This document shows positions 45,068 to 54,787 of a stretch of 64,000 nucleotides of DNA, one piece after another. Source of the stretch: Nitratireductor basaltis (GTDB lineage Bacteria; Pseudomonadota; Alphaproteobacteria; Rhizobiales; Rhizobiaceae); the NCBI RefSeq assembly GCF_000733725.1, contig NZ_JMQM01000002.1, positions 186,001 to 250,000 on the forward strand, written 5' to 3'. Under the pieces are notes generated by a model. It ran no database searches and was not told the DNA's origin. It was given only the letters and a program-made list of their open reading frames with translations. Within the stretch, counting starts at the first letter, position 1. Each line of letters opens with the position of its first letter. Both the position numbers and the translations under genes were made by a program.

Positions 45068-45902
45068 CTTCTTCTCCGCTTGAACGTGTCTCCGCACGCA
45101 ACGCCATTATGGCAGCAGCGGTTTCCTCTATCGAACGGCGGGTCACATCGATCAGTGGCCAGCCATGGCGCGTGCTAAGCTGACGTGCATAGGACAGTTC
45201 GCGTCCGATGGTCGCCCGGTCCGTATATATGTCGAAACTGTCGTCAGCATGCGTGCCCAGCACCCGGTTCTGCCGGACCAGGGAGATCCGTTCGGCCGAA
45301 GCCACCAGACAAACAATGAGCGGATGCCGTGCAGTCAAAAGGGCGGGGGGCGGGGGCACGTCCAGCACAATCGGTACATTGGCTGTCTTCACTCCACGAT
45401 TGGCCAGGTAGATGCTTGTCGGTGTCTTGGAGGTGCGCGAGACGCCTACAAGGACCACATCCGCTTCCTCGACATCATGGGGAAGTTGACCGTCGTCATG
45501 CTCCATCGTGAAATTCAACGCGTCGATGCGCTGGAAATAACCGGCATCAAGCACATGCTGCGCTCCGACCCGCCGTCCTGCCGGGGTGCCGAGATAGGAC
45601 TGGAACACGCCAAGAACCGGTTCGAGTACCGAGACGACCGGCAGACCCATAGTCTGGCAGCGCTCATCAATCTGGCGCGCCAGTGCCTGATCGACGATGG
45701 TGTAGAGTACGATGCCCGGCTGACGATCTATTTCCTCGAAAACCCGCGCCAGCTGCTTTTCGGTCCGGATCAACGGATAGATATGTTCGATCGCCCGCGC
45801 ATTCTTGTACTGCGCAGCCGCAGCGCGACCGGCTGCAAGCAGCGTTTCGCCGGTCGCATCCGAAATGAGGTGCAGATGAAAGAAGCTCTGAGGCTTTTGC
45901 AC
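45057..45902 (-). CDS. PEP synthase regulatory protein (bifunctional kinase/pyrophosphorylase, DUF299)
   Basis: A 281-residue member of the family that switches PEP synthase or PPDK off by ADP-dependent phosphorylation and on by phosphate-dependent dephosphorylation. The P-loop-like GVSRTSKT is at 153-160, with [15 protein letters not shown] at the N-terminus as in all members. The start is the GTG at 45902, which gives the standard N-terminus. The longer open frame to 46151 runs through the predicted origin and is rejected. It is the first leftward gene from the origin. Confidence 0.93.
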   Translation of the reverse strand: MQKPQSFFHLHLISDATGETLLAAGRAAAAQYKNARAIEHIYPLIRTEKQLARVFEEIDRQPGIVLYTIVDQALARQIDERCQTMGLPVVSVLEPVLGVFQSYLGTPAGRRVGAQHVLDAGYFQRIDALNFTMEHDDGQLPHDVEEADVVLVGVSRTSKTPTSIYLANRGVKTANVPIVLDVPPPPALLTARHPLIVCLVASAERISLVRQNRVLGTHADDSFDIYTDRATIGRELSYARQLSTRHGWPLIDVTRRSIEETAAAIMALRAETRSSGEEDGF

Positions 45903-45929
45903 ACGCCCTGTTCCCTGATTGTGGAGCAC

Positions 45930-45938
45930 TGTTGATAA
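45930..45938 (-). promoter_or_regulatory. DnaA-box-like site 1
   Basis: TGTTGATAA differs at one position from the reverse-strand E. coli consensus TGTGNATAA. Confidence 0.45.
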
Positions 45939-45988
45939 CGCCGGCAGCACGAATTGGCGAGGGAGCCTGTGGGGGAAAAGGTAGCATT

Positions 45989-45997
45989 TCATCCACA
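45989..45997 (+). promoter_or_regulatory. DnaA-box-like site 2
   Basis: TCATCCACA differs at position 2 from both TTATCCACA and the Caulobacter TGATCCACA box. Confidence 0.6.
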
Positions 45998-46143
45998 ATT
46001 GGCGTCGCCGTGCAGACAAGATTGCCCATGTGGGAATCTTTGTGGACGCCAATCGCCCGTACACAGAAAGAGAACCTTGGCGACGAGGGGAACCTTCGAA
46101 CAAGTTCAGGGATTCATGGAGTGAATCCGAACGATTCAGAATC

Positions 46144-46152
46144 TTCTCCACA
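46144..46152 (+). promoter_or_regulatory. DnaA-box-like site 3
   Basis: TTCTCCACA differs from TTATCCACA at position 3. It directly follows four closely spaced GANTC sites. Confidence 0.55.
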
Positions 46153-46217
46153 TGCCGTAGTCGCGGTGCGACGCGTTGGGGACTTGTGTTTTCAAGTCAG
46201 ACATCGTGGAAAGGAAA

Positions 46218-46226
46218 TAATCCACA
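46218..46226 (+). promoter_or_regulatory. DnaA-box-like site 4
   Basis: TAATCCACA differs at position 2 from TTATCCACA. It is the box nearest the AT-rich segment, about 45 bp away. Confidence 0.6.
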
Positions 46227-46302
46227 TTTCGAACAGACTCTAAGAAACAGAAAGAGTCTTCTTCGAAGAATCTTTTTTATTATCTATTCGGAGAGACCCG
46301 AA

Positions 46303-47334
46303 GTGGCGGCAACGAAATTCATGGAAGTGATGGACGGCAAGACCGTCTTCCCTCCACCGATCTGGATGATGCGCCAGGCAGGACGCTATCTGCCCGAATA
46401 CCGGGAACTCAGGGCCAAGGCGGGAAGCTTCCTCGACCTATGCTACAATCCGGACTTCGCAGTTGAGGTAACGCTGCAGCCGATCAGGCGGTTCCACTTT
46501 GACGCAGCGATCCTGTTTTCCGACATTCTGGTTGTGCCGCACGCGCTCGGACGGGATCTACGCTTCGAGGAAGGTCGCGGACCGGTTCTTACGCCCATAA
46601 AGGCGGATGAGGTTGACGCTCTCGGGCGGGTCGACACCTTTCACGAAAGGCTTGCGCCGGTCTACGAGACCGTGCGGCGTTTGAAAGATGAATTGCCCGA
46701 TGATGTGTCACTGATCGGCTTTTGCGGCGCACCCTGGACCGTTGCCACCTACATGATCGCCGGACATGGCACGCCTGATCAGGCACCTGGCCGACTGTTT
46801 GGCTATAGCGATCCGCACTTGATGGATGCGCTTCTGGATGTACTGGCGGTGCGTTCGGCCGACTATCTTATCCGCCAGATTGAAGCTGGTGCGGATGCCG
46901 TACAGATTTTCGATTCCTGGTCCGGCGTTCTGGATGAAGCCTGTTTCGAGCGCTGGTGCGTGGCGCCAGTGGCCAAGATGGTGAAGATTGTCCGCGAGCG
47001 CTGCGGCAACATTCCGATTATCGGCTTTCCGAAGGGTGCCGGCTGTTTCGCCGATAGCTACCGGGCCAAGACGGGCATCACGGCGCAAGGCCTTGACTGG
47101 ACCGTGCCAATGACCAAGGCACGAACCTTGCAGGAAGCGGGCCCCGTTCAGGGCAATCTTGATCCGATGCGATTGCGGGCAGGCGGCAAGGCTTTGGAAG
47201 AGGGTGTCGATCGGATCCTCGAAGAACTCGGGAGAGGGCCGCTGGTTTTCAATCTTGGCCACGGCATCACACCGCAGGTGCCCGTGAGCCATGTTGAGGC
47301 GCTGGTCAAACGGGTCAGACAGGCTGAGGGGTGA
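46303..47334 (+). CDS. hemE: Uroporphyrinogen decarboxylase
   Basis: Decarboxylates uroporphyrinogen III to coproporphyrinogen III in heme synthesis. The 343-residue protein has the signature [16 protein letters not shown] near 12-27, the substrate-binding [20 protein letters not shown] and the C-terminal NLGHGI. The start is the GTG at 46303 with GGAGAG 7 nt before it, giving the usual family N-terminus. A longer frame (to 46030) passes through the predicted origin and is rejected. hemJ follows after 5 nt. Confidence 0.96.
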   Translation: MAATKFMEVMDGKTVFPPPIWMMRQAGRYLPEYRELRAKAGSFLDLCYNPDFAVEVTLQPIRRFHFDAAILFSDILVVPHALGRDLRFEEGRGPVLTPIKADEVDALGRVDTFHERLAPVYETVRRLKDELPDDVSLIGFCGAPWTVATYMIAGHGTPDQAPGRLFGYSDPHLMDALLDVLAVRSADYLIRQIEAGADAVQIFDSWSGVLDEACFERWCVAPVAKMVKIVRERCGNIPIIGFPKGAGCFADSYRAKTGITAQGLDWTVPMTKARTLQEAGPVQGNLDPMRLRAGGKALEEGVDRILEELGRGPLVFNLGHGITPQVPVSHVEALVKRVRQAEG

Positions 47335-47339
47335 GCAAC

Positions 47340-47840
47340 ATGCCTATGAACAAGATTCTTTTACCGATTGTCGCACTGGTGGGTGCGGTGGGCCTGTTTC
47401 TGCTTGCCTCGGATGCCGCCTATGACTGGGTGAAGGCATTTCACATCATCGCGGTAATCGCCTGGATGGCGGGAATGCTCTACCTGCCGCGGCTTTTCGT
47501 CTATCACAGCGATGCAACTGCCGGATCAGACAAGAGCGAAACCTTCAAGATCATGGAACGGCGGCTGTACAGTGCAATCATCATGCCCGCCATGCTTGCA
47601 ACATGGATTCTGGGACTGTGGCTTGCCTGGAAGGGCTTCGGCTTCTCCGGAGGCTGGCTGCATGCGAAGATCGCGCTTGTCGTGGCACTGAGCGGTGTAC
47701 ATGGCTTTCTCGGAGGTTCGCTGCGCAAGTTCGAACGGGATGCCAATACCCGGAGCGCGCGGTTCTGGCGCATAATGAACGAAGTGCCGACCGTCCTGCT
47801 GCTGCTGATTGTCATTCTTGTGGCCGTAAAGCCCTTCTGA
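47340..47840 (+). CDS. hemJ: Protoporphyrinogen oxidase HemJ
   Basis: Membrane enzyme oxidising protoporphyrinogen IX, the route used by most alphaproteobacteria in place of HemG or HemY. The 166-residue protein has four hydrophobic helices (about 8-24, 33-53, 78-100, 143-164) and the conserved heme-ligand candidate His35 in [17 protein letters not shown], plus LPRLFVYH (His56). The ATG at 47340 sits 5 nt after AGGGGTGA. A GTG at 47331 is a weaker alternative. It couples two consecutive enzyme steps of the pathway with hemE. Confidence 0.93.
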   Translation: MPMNKILLPIVALVGAVGLFLLASDAAYDWVKAFHIIAVIAWMAGMLYLPRLFVYHSDATAGSDKSETFKIMERRLYSAIIMPAMLATWILGLWLAWKGFGFSGGWLHAKIALVVALSGVHGFLGGSLRKFERDANTRSARFWRIMNEVPTVLLLLIVILVAVKPF

Positions 47841-48057
47841 GAGCGCTCACGGCTTTTCATCCAACGATTGCGCCCCGGCAGCAGAAACGAAGGCTGGCGG
47901 GGCTGGAACCAATTACGGCCCTTGCTCTTTGTTCATGAGAACTGTAAAAGGGCGCTTCCTTCCTTTTCACGTCCGGCTCGGTCTTTACCCGCAGCAAGAG
48001 ACGCGTCGCGCCACAGGCGCCCTTATTCTCCATTCCTATCCATCCAGAGTCCGCACC

Positions 48058-49323
48058 ATGCAGGAAATGAAACTCCAAGAGCTGAAAAGCAAAACGCCAA
48101 CCGACCTCATTGCGTTTGCTGAGTCTCTCGAAGTTGAGAATGCAAGCATCATGCGCAAGCAAGAGCTTATGTTTGCAATTCTCAAGAAACTCTCCACCCA
48201 AGACTTCGAAATCATTGGCGAAGGTGTGGTGGAAGTTCTTCAGGATGGTTTCGGATTCCTTCGCTCTGCTTCAGCGAACTATCTTCCGGGCCCGGATGAT
48301 ATCTACATTTCACCATCTCAGATCCGGCGCTTTTCGCTGAAAACCGGTGATACTGTTGAAGGTCCGATCCGCAGCCCGAAGGAAGGTGAACGTTATTTCG
48401 CCCTTCTGAAGGTCAACACGATCAACTTCGAAGATCCCGAGAAGATTCGTCACAAGATCCACTTCGACAATCTCACGCCGCTTTATCCGGACGAGCGGCT
48501 CAGGATGGAGCTGGAGAATCCGACATCCAAGGATCTCTCCGCCCGTGTGATCGATCTGGTTGCGCCTCTGGGCAAAGGCCAGCGCGGCTTGATCGTTGCG
48601 CCGCCGCGCACCGGCAAGACGGTTCTGCTGCAGAATATCGCCCATTCCATCACGTCAAACCATCCGGAATGCTATCTCATCGTTCTCCTGATTGATGAGC
48701 GTCCCGAAGAAGTGACCGACATGCAGCGGTCCGTGAAGGGTGAGGTGGTTTCCTCGACCTTCGACGAACCAGCATCGCGCCACGTGCAGGTCGCCGAGAT
48801 GGTGATCGAGAAGGCGAAACGGCTGGTCGAGCATGGGCGTGACGTTGTCATTCTTCTCGATTCGATCACGCGTCTTGGCCGCGCCTACAACACCGTGGTG
48901 CCTTCCTCCGGCAAGGTTCTGACCGGTGGTGTGGATGCCAATGCGTTGCAGAGGCCCAAACGCTTCTTCGGTGCTGCCCGAAATATCGAGGAAGGCGGTT
49001 CGCTTACCATCATTGCAACGGCACTGATCGACACCGGCAGCCGTATGGATGAAGTCATCTTCGAAGAGTTCAAGGGCACGGGCAACTCCGAAATCGTCCT
49101 CGATCGCAAGGTTGCAGACAAGCGTATCTTCCCGTCCATCGATATCCTCAAGTCCGGTACTCGTAAGGAAGACCTTCTCGTTGCACGGCAGGATCTGCAA
49201 AAGATCTTTGTCCTGCGCCGCATCCTTGCGCCGATGGGTACGACCGATGCCATCGAGTTTCTCAGCGACAAGCTCAAGCAGACGAAGAGCAATGGCGAGT
49301 TCTTCGATTCCATGAATACCTGA
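48058..49323 (+). CDS. rho: Transcription termination factor Rho
   Basis: Hexameric RNA helicase that ends Rho-dependent transcription. The 421-residue protein has the N-terminal helical part, an RNA-binding cold-shock-like domain (about 50-125, DGFGFLRS), Walker A APPRTGKT at 181-188, [12 protein letters not shown], and the R-loop region around [10 protein letters not shown] 217 nt leader after hemJ has no gene and no clear hairpin. Rho often autoregulates through its leader, but I see no direct evidence. The in-frame ATG at 47929 would add 43 residues with no family match. The terminator after the gene is strong. Confidence 0.97.
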   Translation: MQEMKLQELKSKTPTDLIAFAESLEVENASIMRKQELMFAILKKLSTQDFEIIGEGVVEVLQDGFGFLRSASANYLPGPDDIYISPSQIRRFSLKTGDTVEGPIRSPKEGERYFALLKVNTINFEDPEKIRHKIHFDNLTPLYPDERLRMELENPTSKDLSARVIDLVAPLGKGQRGLIVAPPRTGKTVLLQNIAHSITSNHPECYLIVLLIDERPEEVTDMQRSVKGEVVSSTFDEPASRHVQVAEMVIEKAKRLVEHGRDVVILLDSITRLGRAYNTVVPSSGKVLTGGVDANALQRPKRFFGAARNIEEGGSLTIIATALIDTGSRMDEVIFEEFKGTGNSEIVLDRKVADKRIFPSIDILKSGTRKEDLLVARQDLQKIFVLRRILAPMGTTDAIEFLSDKLKQTKSNGEFFDSMNT

Positions 49324-49349
49324 GCCGCTAGCCTAAACGAGCTCAAGTG

Positions 49350-49381
49350 AAGCGCATCTGGGAAACCAGGTGCGCTTTTTT
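49350..49381 (+). terminator. Rho-independent terminator of rho
   Basis: AAGCGCATCTGG (49350-49361) pairs with CCAGGTGCGCTT (49366-49377), one T-G pair, with a GAAA tetraloop, followed by TTTTTT. It is convergent with the DUF255 gene. Confidence 0.92.
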
Positions 49382-49387
49382 CGTCGG

Positions 49388-51385
49388 CTAATTAACCCGA
49401 ATGGCATCGCGAAGCTTGGTTTCGAGCGCTTCGGGACCCCGGAGAGGGGGCAGGCATCGCGTTGGCTGGCACAGATAAGCGGTCTCGCTGTCTGCGATTA
49501 GCTCCATACCGGCCGCCATGGTTGCTGTTCCGGGTGCAACACGAACATCAATCCTCCGCAGATCCGGAAGCCTTGCCGCCAATCCTCGCATGGTTGTGTT
49601 CTGGGCGGGAAGCAGCAGCTTGTACTGAGTGCGCGCCATCGTTGCCGCAAAAATGATGCCGGCCCGACCATAGGCTTGCTCACGGCTCCTGCTCAACGCC
49701 TCCACGGCGACAGCGTCAACATGCTCCTGCACGTCCAAATTGCCCGTAACGGCAGCCAATTGCGACAACGCCAATATTATCTGGGCTGTGGCAGACAGCA
49801 CCGCCTCGTCAGCATCCCCACGGATGCGCAGGGGTATGTCTTTCCGGTCCTTCGCCTGCAGAAAATAGCCGGTCCCTTGCTCATCAAGAAAGTCTTCCCG
49901 CAGCACCGCGGCAAATCTTGTCGCGTCGTGAAGATAGGTCTCTTCAGCCGTACTGCTATAGAAAGCCAGAGCGGCGCTCATCATGGAAGCGAAGTCGGAG
50001 GAAAGTCCCTGCCTGACCCTGCCGTCCTGGAGGATCACGTGAGGCAGACGATGATCGTCCGATTTCGCCAAAATCGCGGCATAAGCGCGTTCTGCGGCTT
50101 TCACCCATTCGGAATTCCCGAAAACGGTTCCTGCACGGGCAAGCGAAGCTATCGCCATTCCATTCCAGTCGACCAATATCTTGTCATCGCGACCGGGTGG
50201 CGTACGCAAAGAGCGCCTCGCCAAAAGCTGCTTGCGAAGTTTCCCGAGTGTTTCATCTTCAACACTGTCCGCCTTGCGCAACAATATCGGATCACCTTCC
50301 CAGCCCGTTGGGGCAGCAAGATCGAAGTAGCTGCCGAAGGCGTCCCGTTCTTCCGCCAAGGCTTCTTCGATCTCATCTTGGGTCCAGGTATAGTAAGAGC
50401 CTTCGCCACCTTCGGAATCAGCGTCCATGCTTGCGGCAAATGCGCCGTCTTTCGTGGTCATGTCTCTGACAAGCCACTGAACCGTCTCCTCGCAGCGGCT
50501 TTTGAAAAATTGATCACCCGTTGCGGTGTAGCAATGCGTCATGAAGTCGATCAGATAGCTGTTGTCGTAGAGCATCTTCTCGAAATGGGGCACCATCCAG
50601 AGTGCATCGGTGGAGTAGCGGGCCATCCCTCCGGCAACGTGATCGTATATTCCGCCACGCAGCATCCTACTCCATGTCTGCAGGACATGGTCGCGGCTGG
50701 TGACGTCTCCATGCTCAAGCCAGTGCATCCACTGCATGTAGAGGAATGGAGCGTTGGGAAATTTGGGCGCTCCCTTCAGACCCCCGTTAATTGTATCGCT
50801 CATTCCTTTGATGCGTTCAGCCATTGCGATCAGCAGCTCATCTGGATCCTGATCGTCGTTCCAGCCGGACTGAGGTGCAAGCGTGCTGCGGACATAGTCG
50901 TGCAGTTTGGCAGCTGCGTTTACGAGCTTGTCCCTTTCATTGCTCCAGGCACGATTTACGGCCTGCAAAACGTCCATGAAGCCGGGTCGGCCATATCTTG
51001 CGTGCTTGGGAAAATAGGTTCCGCCCCAAAACGGTTTCGCATCCGGCGTCAGAAACATTGTCAGCGGCCAGCCGCCCTGTTCGCCCATGGCGCCAAGTGC
51101 GGCCATGTATGTCTGGTCGATGTCCCCGCGTTCCTCGCGATCAACCTTCACATTGATGAAATTGGCATTCATCAGCGCAGCGACTTCGGCGTCCTCGAAG
51201 CATTCATGCGCCATCACGTGGCACCAATGGCAGGCAGAATATCCAACTGAAAGAAGGATGGGCTTGTTCAGCTCCCTGGCTTCCTCTAATGCCTGCTCAC
51301 CCCAGGGCCGCCAATGGACCGGGTTATCCTTGTGTTGGCGAAGATATAAACTACCTTCGCGATCGAGAAGGTTCTCGTTTTCCAT
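49388..51385 (-). CDS. DUF255 thioredoxin-domain protein (YyaL/SPATA20-like)
   Basis: A 665-residue protein. The N-terminal thioredoxin-like DUF255 domain (about 1-165) has GYSACHWCHVM with CxxC at Cys52 and Cys55 and the HKDNPVHW motif. A long alpha/alpha-barrel part (about 220-660), as in glycoside hydrolase and epimerase folds, follows, with DWNGMAIASLARAG visible. Function is unproven. It is widely conserved, including mammalian SPATA20. There is no signal peptide. The ATG at 51385 begins the conserved part. It is the only leftward gene between the origin and parB and is divergent from mnmE. Confidence 0.9.
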   Translation of the reverse strand: MENENLLDREGSLYLRQHKDNPVHWRPWGEQALEEARELNKPILLSVGYSACHWCHVMAHECFEDAEVAALMNANFINVKVDREERGDIDQTYMAALGAMGEQGGWPLTMFLTPDAKPFWGGTYFPKHARYGRPGFMDVLQAVNRAWSNERDKLVNAAAKLHDYVRSTLAPQSGWNDDQDPDELLIAMAERIKGMSDTINGGLKGAPKFPNAPFLYMQWMHWLEHGDVTSRDHVLQTWSRMLRGGIYDHVAGGMARYSTDALWMVPHFEKMLYDNSYLIDFMTHCYTATGDQFFKSRCEETVQWLVRDMTTKDGAFAASMDADSEGGEGSYYTWTQDEIEEALAEERDAFGSYFDLAAPTGWEGDPILLRKADSVEDETLGKLRKQLLARRSLRTPPGRDDKILVDWNGMAIASLARAGTVFGNSEWVKAAERAYAAILAKSDDHRLPHVILQDGRVRQGLSSDFASMMSAALAFYSSTAEETYLHDATRFAAVLREDFLDEQGTGYFLQAKDRKDIPLRIRGDADEAVLSATAQIILALSQLAAVTGNLDVQEHVDAVAVEALSRSREQAYGRAGIIFAATMARTQYKLLLPAQNTTMRGLAARLPDLRRIDVRVAPGTATMAAGMELIADSETAYLCQPTRCLPPLRGPEALETKLRDAIRVN

Positions 51386-51425
51386 TTGATCAGCCCATCT
51401 ATGTCTATTCGAAAGGTAGCGCGCT

Positions 51426-52745
51426 TTGCTTCCGAGACAAAATGCGAGCGACACAATCTTTGCGCTTTCGACGGGTCAGCTTCCGTCAGGGGTCGCGGTC
51501 ATACGCATTTCCGGGAATGGAGCCTTCAACGCGATCCAGAAGCTTTGCGGGGTTGTCCCCGAGGCCCGCGTCGCGCGATTGGTCACTATCCGGGATGAGG
51601 TCGGCGAAGTTGTCGATCAGGGACTTTGCCTTACCTTCCCTGCCCCTCGAAGCTTCACCGGGGAAAACTGCGCGGAATTGCAGGTTCATGGCGGACGGGC
51701 TGTCGTGAACAAGCTTCTGCAATGTCTTGCTGCGCTTCCCGATCTACGGATTGCAGAGGCCGGCGAGTTTTCCAAGCGAGCCTATCTGAACGGCAAGCTT
51801 AATCTGACCGAGGCTGAAGCGCTCGCCGACCTGATTGACGCGGAAACAGAGGCGCAGCGCCAATTCGCTCTGAGCAACCAGACCATGGCCCACGAAAGGC
51901 TATATGATCAGTGGCGTGAGAAGCTTTTGCATATCCGCGCCTATATGGAAGCCGAACTCGATTTCGCTGATGAAACAGATGTGCCGGATGATGCAGCATC
52001 CTGGATATGGAACGACCTTGAGGATCTGCACTCCGCCATTCGAGCTCATATTGAAAGTTATAGAAGTGCAGAGATCATCCGCGAAGGGTTTCGGGTAGCC
52101 TTGATAGGCGCACCCAATGCAGGAAAGTCGACGCTCCTGAATCATCTGGCCAAACGGGAAGCAGCGATTGTTTCAGAAATCCCAGGTACTACGAGAGATG
52201 TGATCGAGGTCCAACTGGAGCTCGATGGCTTCAAGGTGATTCTGACCGATACTGCAGGCATCAGGGAGGATGCCGACGAAGTGGAGGCGATCGGTATCGA
52301 ACGCAGCCTCAAGGCTGCGGAAGATGCACACCTAATCCTGCATCTCATTGATGGCTCCAACCCGAGAAAGGTTCGGGAACATGGGGATGCCGACCAGATC
52401 GATGTCTATACCAAGGCAGACATCGCCACTCCGGATGATGGCTGCATCGCGATTTCCACCCACCGCAATATCGGGATTCAAACACTACTGGATGCCATGG
52501 TGGCGGCCTGCCGCCGTTCCACTTCCAGTTTGAACAGTGTCAGTCCTTTCCGTCTCAGGCATGTCAGGGAATTGGAAAAGGGTGCGGCAGCTATCAATCG
52601 TGCGCTGAACCAGCCGAGGGACCTGCTGGAACTTTCGGCTGAGGAGATGCGCGAAGCGTCGGATGCCCTCGCCCGGATATGTGGCAGGTCGGACGTCGAA
52701 GAAATTCTCGGAGCTATCTTTTCGAGTTTCTGCGTTGGCAAGTGA
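51426..52745 (+). CDS. mnmE: tRNA modification GTPase MnmE
   Basis: With MnmG it installs the (c)mnm5 group on U34 of tRNAs. The 439-residue protein has the N-terminal tetrahydrofolate-binding domain (1-120, IFALSTGQLPSGVAVIRISG), a helical domain, the inserted G domain (GAPNAGKS 228-235, DTAG, TKAD), and the catalytic C-terminus FCVGK with Cys436. The start is TTG at 51426, the only start codon after an in-frame TAG at 51417, with AAAGG 9 nt upstream. The spacer to mnmG contains four parS-like sites. Confidence 0.95.
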   Translation: MLPRQNASDTIFALSTGQLPSGVAVIRISGNGAFNAIQKLCGVVPEARVARLVTIRDEVGEVVDQGLCLTFPAPRSFTGENCAELQVHGGRAVVNKLLQCLAALPDLRIAEAGEFSKRAYLNGKLNLTEAEALADLIDAETEAQRQFALSNQTMAHERLYDQWREKLLHIRAYMEAELDFADETDVPDDAASWIWNDLEDLHSAIRAHIESYRSAEIIREGFRVALIGAPNAGKSTLLNHLAKREAAIVSEIPGTTRDVIEVQLELDGFKVILTDTAGIREDADEVEAIGIERSLKAAEDAHLILHLIDGSNPRKVREHGDADQIDVYTKADIATPDDGCIAISTHRNIGIQTLLDAMVAACRRSTSSLNSVSPFRLRHVRELEKGAAAINRALNQPRDLLELSAEEMREASDALARICGRSDVEEILGAIFSSFCVGK

Positions 52746-52761
52746 GGATTCACGTGAAACA
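52746..52761. promoter_or_regulatory. parS: parS-like site
   Basis: GGATTCACGTGAAACA matches TGTTTCACGTGAAACA at 14 of 16 positions. It begins one base after the mnmE stop. Confidence 0.8.
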
Positions 52762-52781
52762 CCAACCTCAATCATCTTTGC

Positions 52782-52797
52782 TGACTCACGTGAAACA
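52782..52797. promoter_or_regulatory. parS: parS-like site
   Basis: TGACTCACGTGAAACA, 14 of 16 positions. The left half-site carries GACTC, which is also a GANTC methylation target. Confidence 0.8.
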
Positions 52798-52815
52798 CAT
52801 GCAGTGAACTTTCGC

Positions 52816-52831
52816 TGACTCACGTGAAACA
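52816..52831. promoter_or_regulatory. parS: parS-like site
   Basis: TGACTCACGTGAAACA, identical to the site 34 bp upstream, again with a GACTC in the left half. Confidence 0.8.
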
Positions 52832-52850
52832 TTTCCGGCAGCTAATCCTC

Positions 52851-52866
52851 CGTTTCACGTGAAACG
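52851..52866. promoter_or_regulatory. parS: parS-like site, fully symmetric
   Basis: CGTTTCACGTGAAACG is a perfect 16 bp palindrome, 14 of 16 to consensus, with mismatches only in the outermost bases. Confidence 0.82.
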
Positions 52867-52924
52867 CCTGTCTTGACCGCGCCGTATTCGCAGGCCAAAA
52901 CGTGGCGAGTTTCTGGAGATCCCA

Positions 52925-54787
52925 ATGGATAGAACTTTCGACGTCATCGTGATCGGCGGTGGTCATGCGGGATGTGAAGCCGCTGCTGCATCCGCCCGTT
53001 CCGGGGCGAAGACCGCGCTGCTGACCCTGAGCGCCGCTACAATCGGCGTCATGTCGTGCAATCCCGCGATCGGCGGAATCGGCAAGGGCCAACTTGTGCG
53101 AGAAGTCGACGCCCTGGATGGGCTAATGGGACGCGTGGCTGATCAGGCGGGAATTCAGTTCAGGCTCTTGAACCGCCGTAAGGGACCTGCCGTGCGCGGT
53201 CCGCGTACTCAAGCCGATCGTCGTCTATACAGGGAAGCGATGCAGGCCGCGCTCGCGGAACAATCGGGTCTTGAGATCGTCGAAGGCGAAGCGCGCGCGC
53301 TTCTCTTTGAGGGCGGCCGCATTTCGGGCGTCGAAACCGCAGAAGGCGCGCTGAGTGCCGGGGCTATTGTACTCACGACAGGAACTTTTCTTCGTGGGCT
53401 CATACATATCGGCGACCGCAATTTCGAAGCGGGTCGTATGAACGAGCCGGCAGCGAAACAACTTTCCGCTTCGCTGGAACGATTTGGTTTGCGTCTGGGT
53501 CGTTTGAAAACAGGCACCCCACCACGGTTGGACGGGAAGACGATCAACTGGGATATCCTGGAGAAGCAGGAAGCCGATCCCGACCCGGTACCGTTCTCGC
53601 TGTTGACCGAAAAAATTTCAGTTCCTCAGATAGCTTGCGGGATAACTCGTACTACCGCACGGACGCACGATATCATCCGAGAGAACATGCATCGATCGGC
53701 GATGTATTCGGGAGCTATCGAGGGTGTGGGCCCGCGTTACTGCCCTTCCATCGAGGACAAGATCATGAAATTTGGTGACCGCGACGGTCATCAGATCTTT
53801 CTCGAACCAGAGGGTCTGGACGACAACACGGTCTATCCAAATGGTATCTCGACTTCACTTCCGGAAGACGTCCAGAACGCATTGCTAAAAACCATTCCCG
53901 GCTTGGAGGAGGCTGTTGTCATTCAGCCTGGCTATGCGATCGAGTATGATCATGTGGATCCCCGCGAGCTTTCCCACTCTCTTGAATGTCTTAAGGCAGA
54001 AGGTCTGTTCCTGGCGGGTCAGATAAACGGTACGACCGGCTACGAAGAGGCTGCTGCTCAGGGCATTCTTGCCGGTATCAATGCAGCGCGGCGAGCAAGC
54101 GGTGCCGATCCAGTCGCGCTTAATCGCGCTGAAGCCTATATAGGCGTGATGGTTGACGATCTTGTTCGGCGTGGTGTGTCCGAACCCTATCGAATGTTCA
54201 CTTCGCGTGCAGAATTTCGGCTGACTTTGCGTGCCGACAATGCCGATCTGAGGCTCACACCATTGGCACAACAATGGGGTTTGTTGGGCAGTGAGCGCTC
54301 AGAACGTTTTGCCACGCTTTTACGTGACCTGTCGGCTGCGCGCGAGATTGCAAAAGCTCATAGCCTGACACCAAATGAAGCCGAGAGCCACGGCATAAAG
54401 CTGAACAAGGACGGGGTTAGAAGAACCGCGGTTGATCTGCTTGCACAGGTTGATCTGGATGTGTCGCGGCTGGCGCAGATATGGCCGGCTTTTCGGGAGA
54501 TTGATCCTCATATTGCGGAACTTTTGGAGACGGAAGCCCGCTACTCGGTCTATCTCGAACGGCAACAGGCGCAGGCGGCTGAGTTGCGCAGGAACGAGAA
54601 CGCTGCTCTGCCTTCCGGTCTCGACTACAACCAGATTGTCGGTCTTTCTAATGAGCTGAAGTTCAAACTGGAGAGGAATCCTCCGAAATCCGTGGCAGAG
54701 GCAGAAGCGATTGAAGGTATGACACCAGCAGCGCTAGGCCTCATCATTGCAGCCGCGCGAAAGGCTTCCCTGGAGAGAGTTGCTTGA
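52925..54787 (+). CDS. mnmG: tRNA uridine-34 modification enzyme MnmG (GidA)
   Basis: FAD-dependent partner of MnmE. The 620-residue protein has the dinucleotide fold GGGHAGCE at 11-18, the conserved [11 protein letters not shown] loop with a catalytic cysteine, [16 protein letters not shown]-like substrate loop, GYEEAAAQG, and the helical C-terminal domain that contacts MnmE. GGAG lies 7 nt before the ATG. The last codon overlaps the rsmG start (TTGA). Confidence 0.97.
   Translation: MDRTFDVIVIGGGHAGCEAAAASARSGAKTALLTLSAATIGVMSCNPAIGGIGKGQLVREVDALDGLMGRVADQAGIQFRLLNRRKGPAVRGPRTQADRRLYREAMQAALAEQSGLEIVEGEARALLFEGGRISGVETAEGALSAGAIVLTTGTFLRGLIHIGDRNFEAGRMNEPAAKQLSASLERFGLRLGRLKTGTPPRLDGKTINWDILEKQEADPDPVPFSLLTEKISVPQIACGITRTTARTHDIIRENMHRSAMYSGAIEGVGPRYCPSIEDKIMKFGDRDGHQIFLEPEGLDDNTVYPNGISTSLPEDVQNALLKTIPGLEEAVVIQPGYAIEYDHVDPRELSHSLECLKAEGLFLAGQINGTTGYEEAAAQGILAGINAARRASGADPVALNRAEAYIGVMVDDLVRRGVSEPYRMFTSRAEFRLTLRADNADLRLTPLAQQWGLLGSERSERFATLLRDLSAAREIAKAHSLTPNEAESHGIKLNKDGVRRTAVDLLAQVDLDVSRLAQIWPAFREIDPHIAELLETEARYSVYLERQQAQAAELRRNENAALPSGLDYNQIVGLSNELKFKLERNPPKSVAEAEAIEGMTPAALGLIIAAARKASLERVA

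Larger units (their letters stand above)
46034..46272. other. Cluster of eight GANTC (CcrM) methylation sites
   Basis: GANTC occurs at 46034, 46111, 46123, 46133, 46139, 46236, 46254 and 46268. About one would be expected in 239 bp by chance. CcrM methylates the adenine in GANTC in most alphaproteobacteria. Confidence 0.85.
45903..46302. other. oriC: Predicted chromosomal replication origin (oriC)
   Basis: A 400 bp gene-free interval between the divergent PPSR and hemE genes. Seven TGTGG/CCACA cores lie at 45920, 45968, 45993, 46029, 46041, 46148 and 46222. Three sit in DnaA-box-like 9-mers: TCATCCACA (45989), TTCTCCACA (46144) and TAATCCACA (46218). An AT-rich segment (46268-46289, 18 of 22 A/T) next to hemE could be the unwinding element. 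Eight GANTC sites cluster at 46034-46272. Origins beside hemE are established for Caulobacter and known for rhizobia. parAB and parS lie within 11 kb, and gene orientation switches here. Confidence 0.85.

Noticed and set aside
46030-46302. N-terminal extension of hemE through the spacer
   Set aside because: No family match, and it would cover the predicted origin; GTG at 46303 has a proper ribosome site.
50035-50042. TCACGTGA inside the DUF255 gene as a parS site
   Set aside because: Flanking half-sites differ from the consensus; chance occurrence of the core.
49676-51250. 524-codon open frame opposite the DUF255 gene
   Set aside because: The minus-strand frame has clear family motifs (CHWC, DWNGMA); this one has none.
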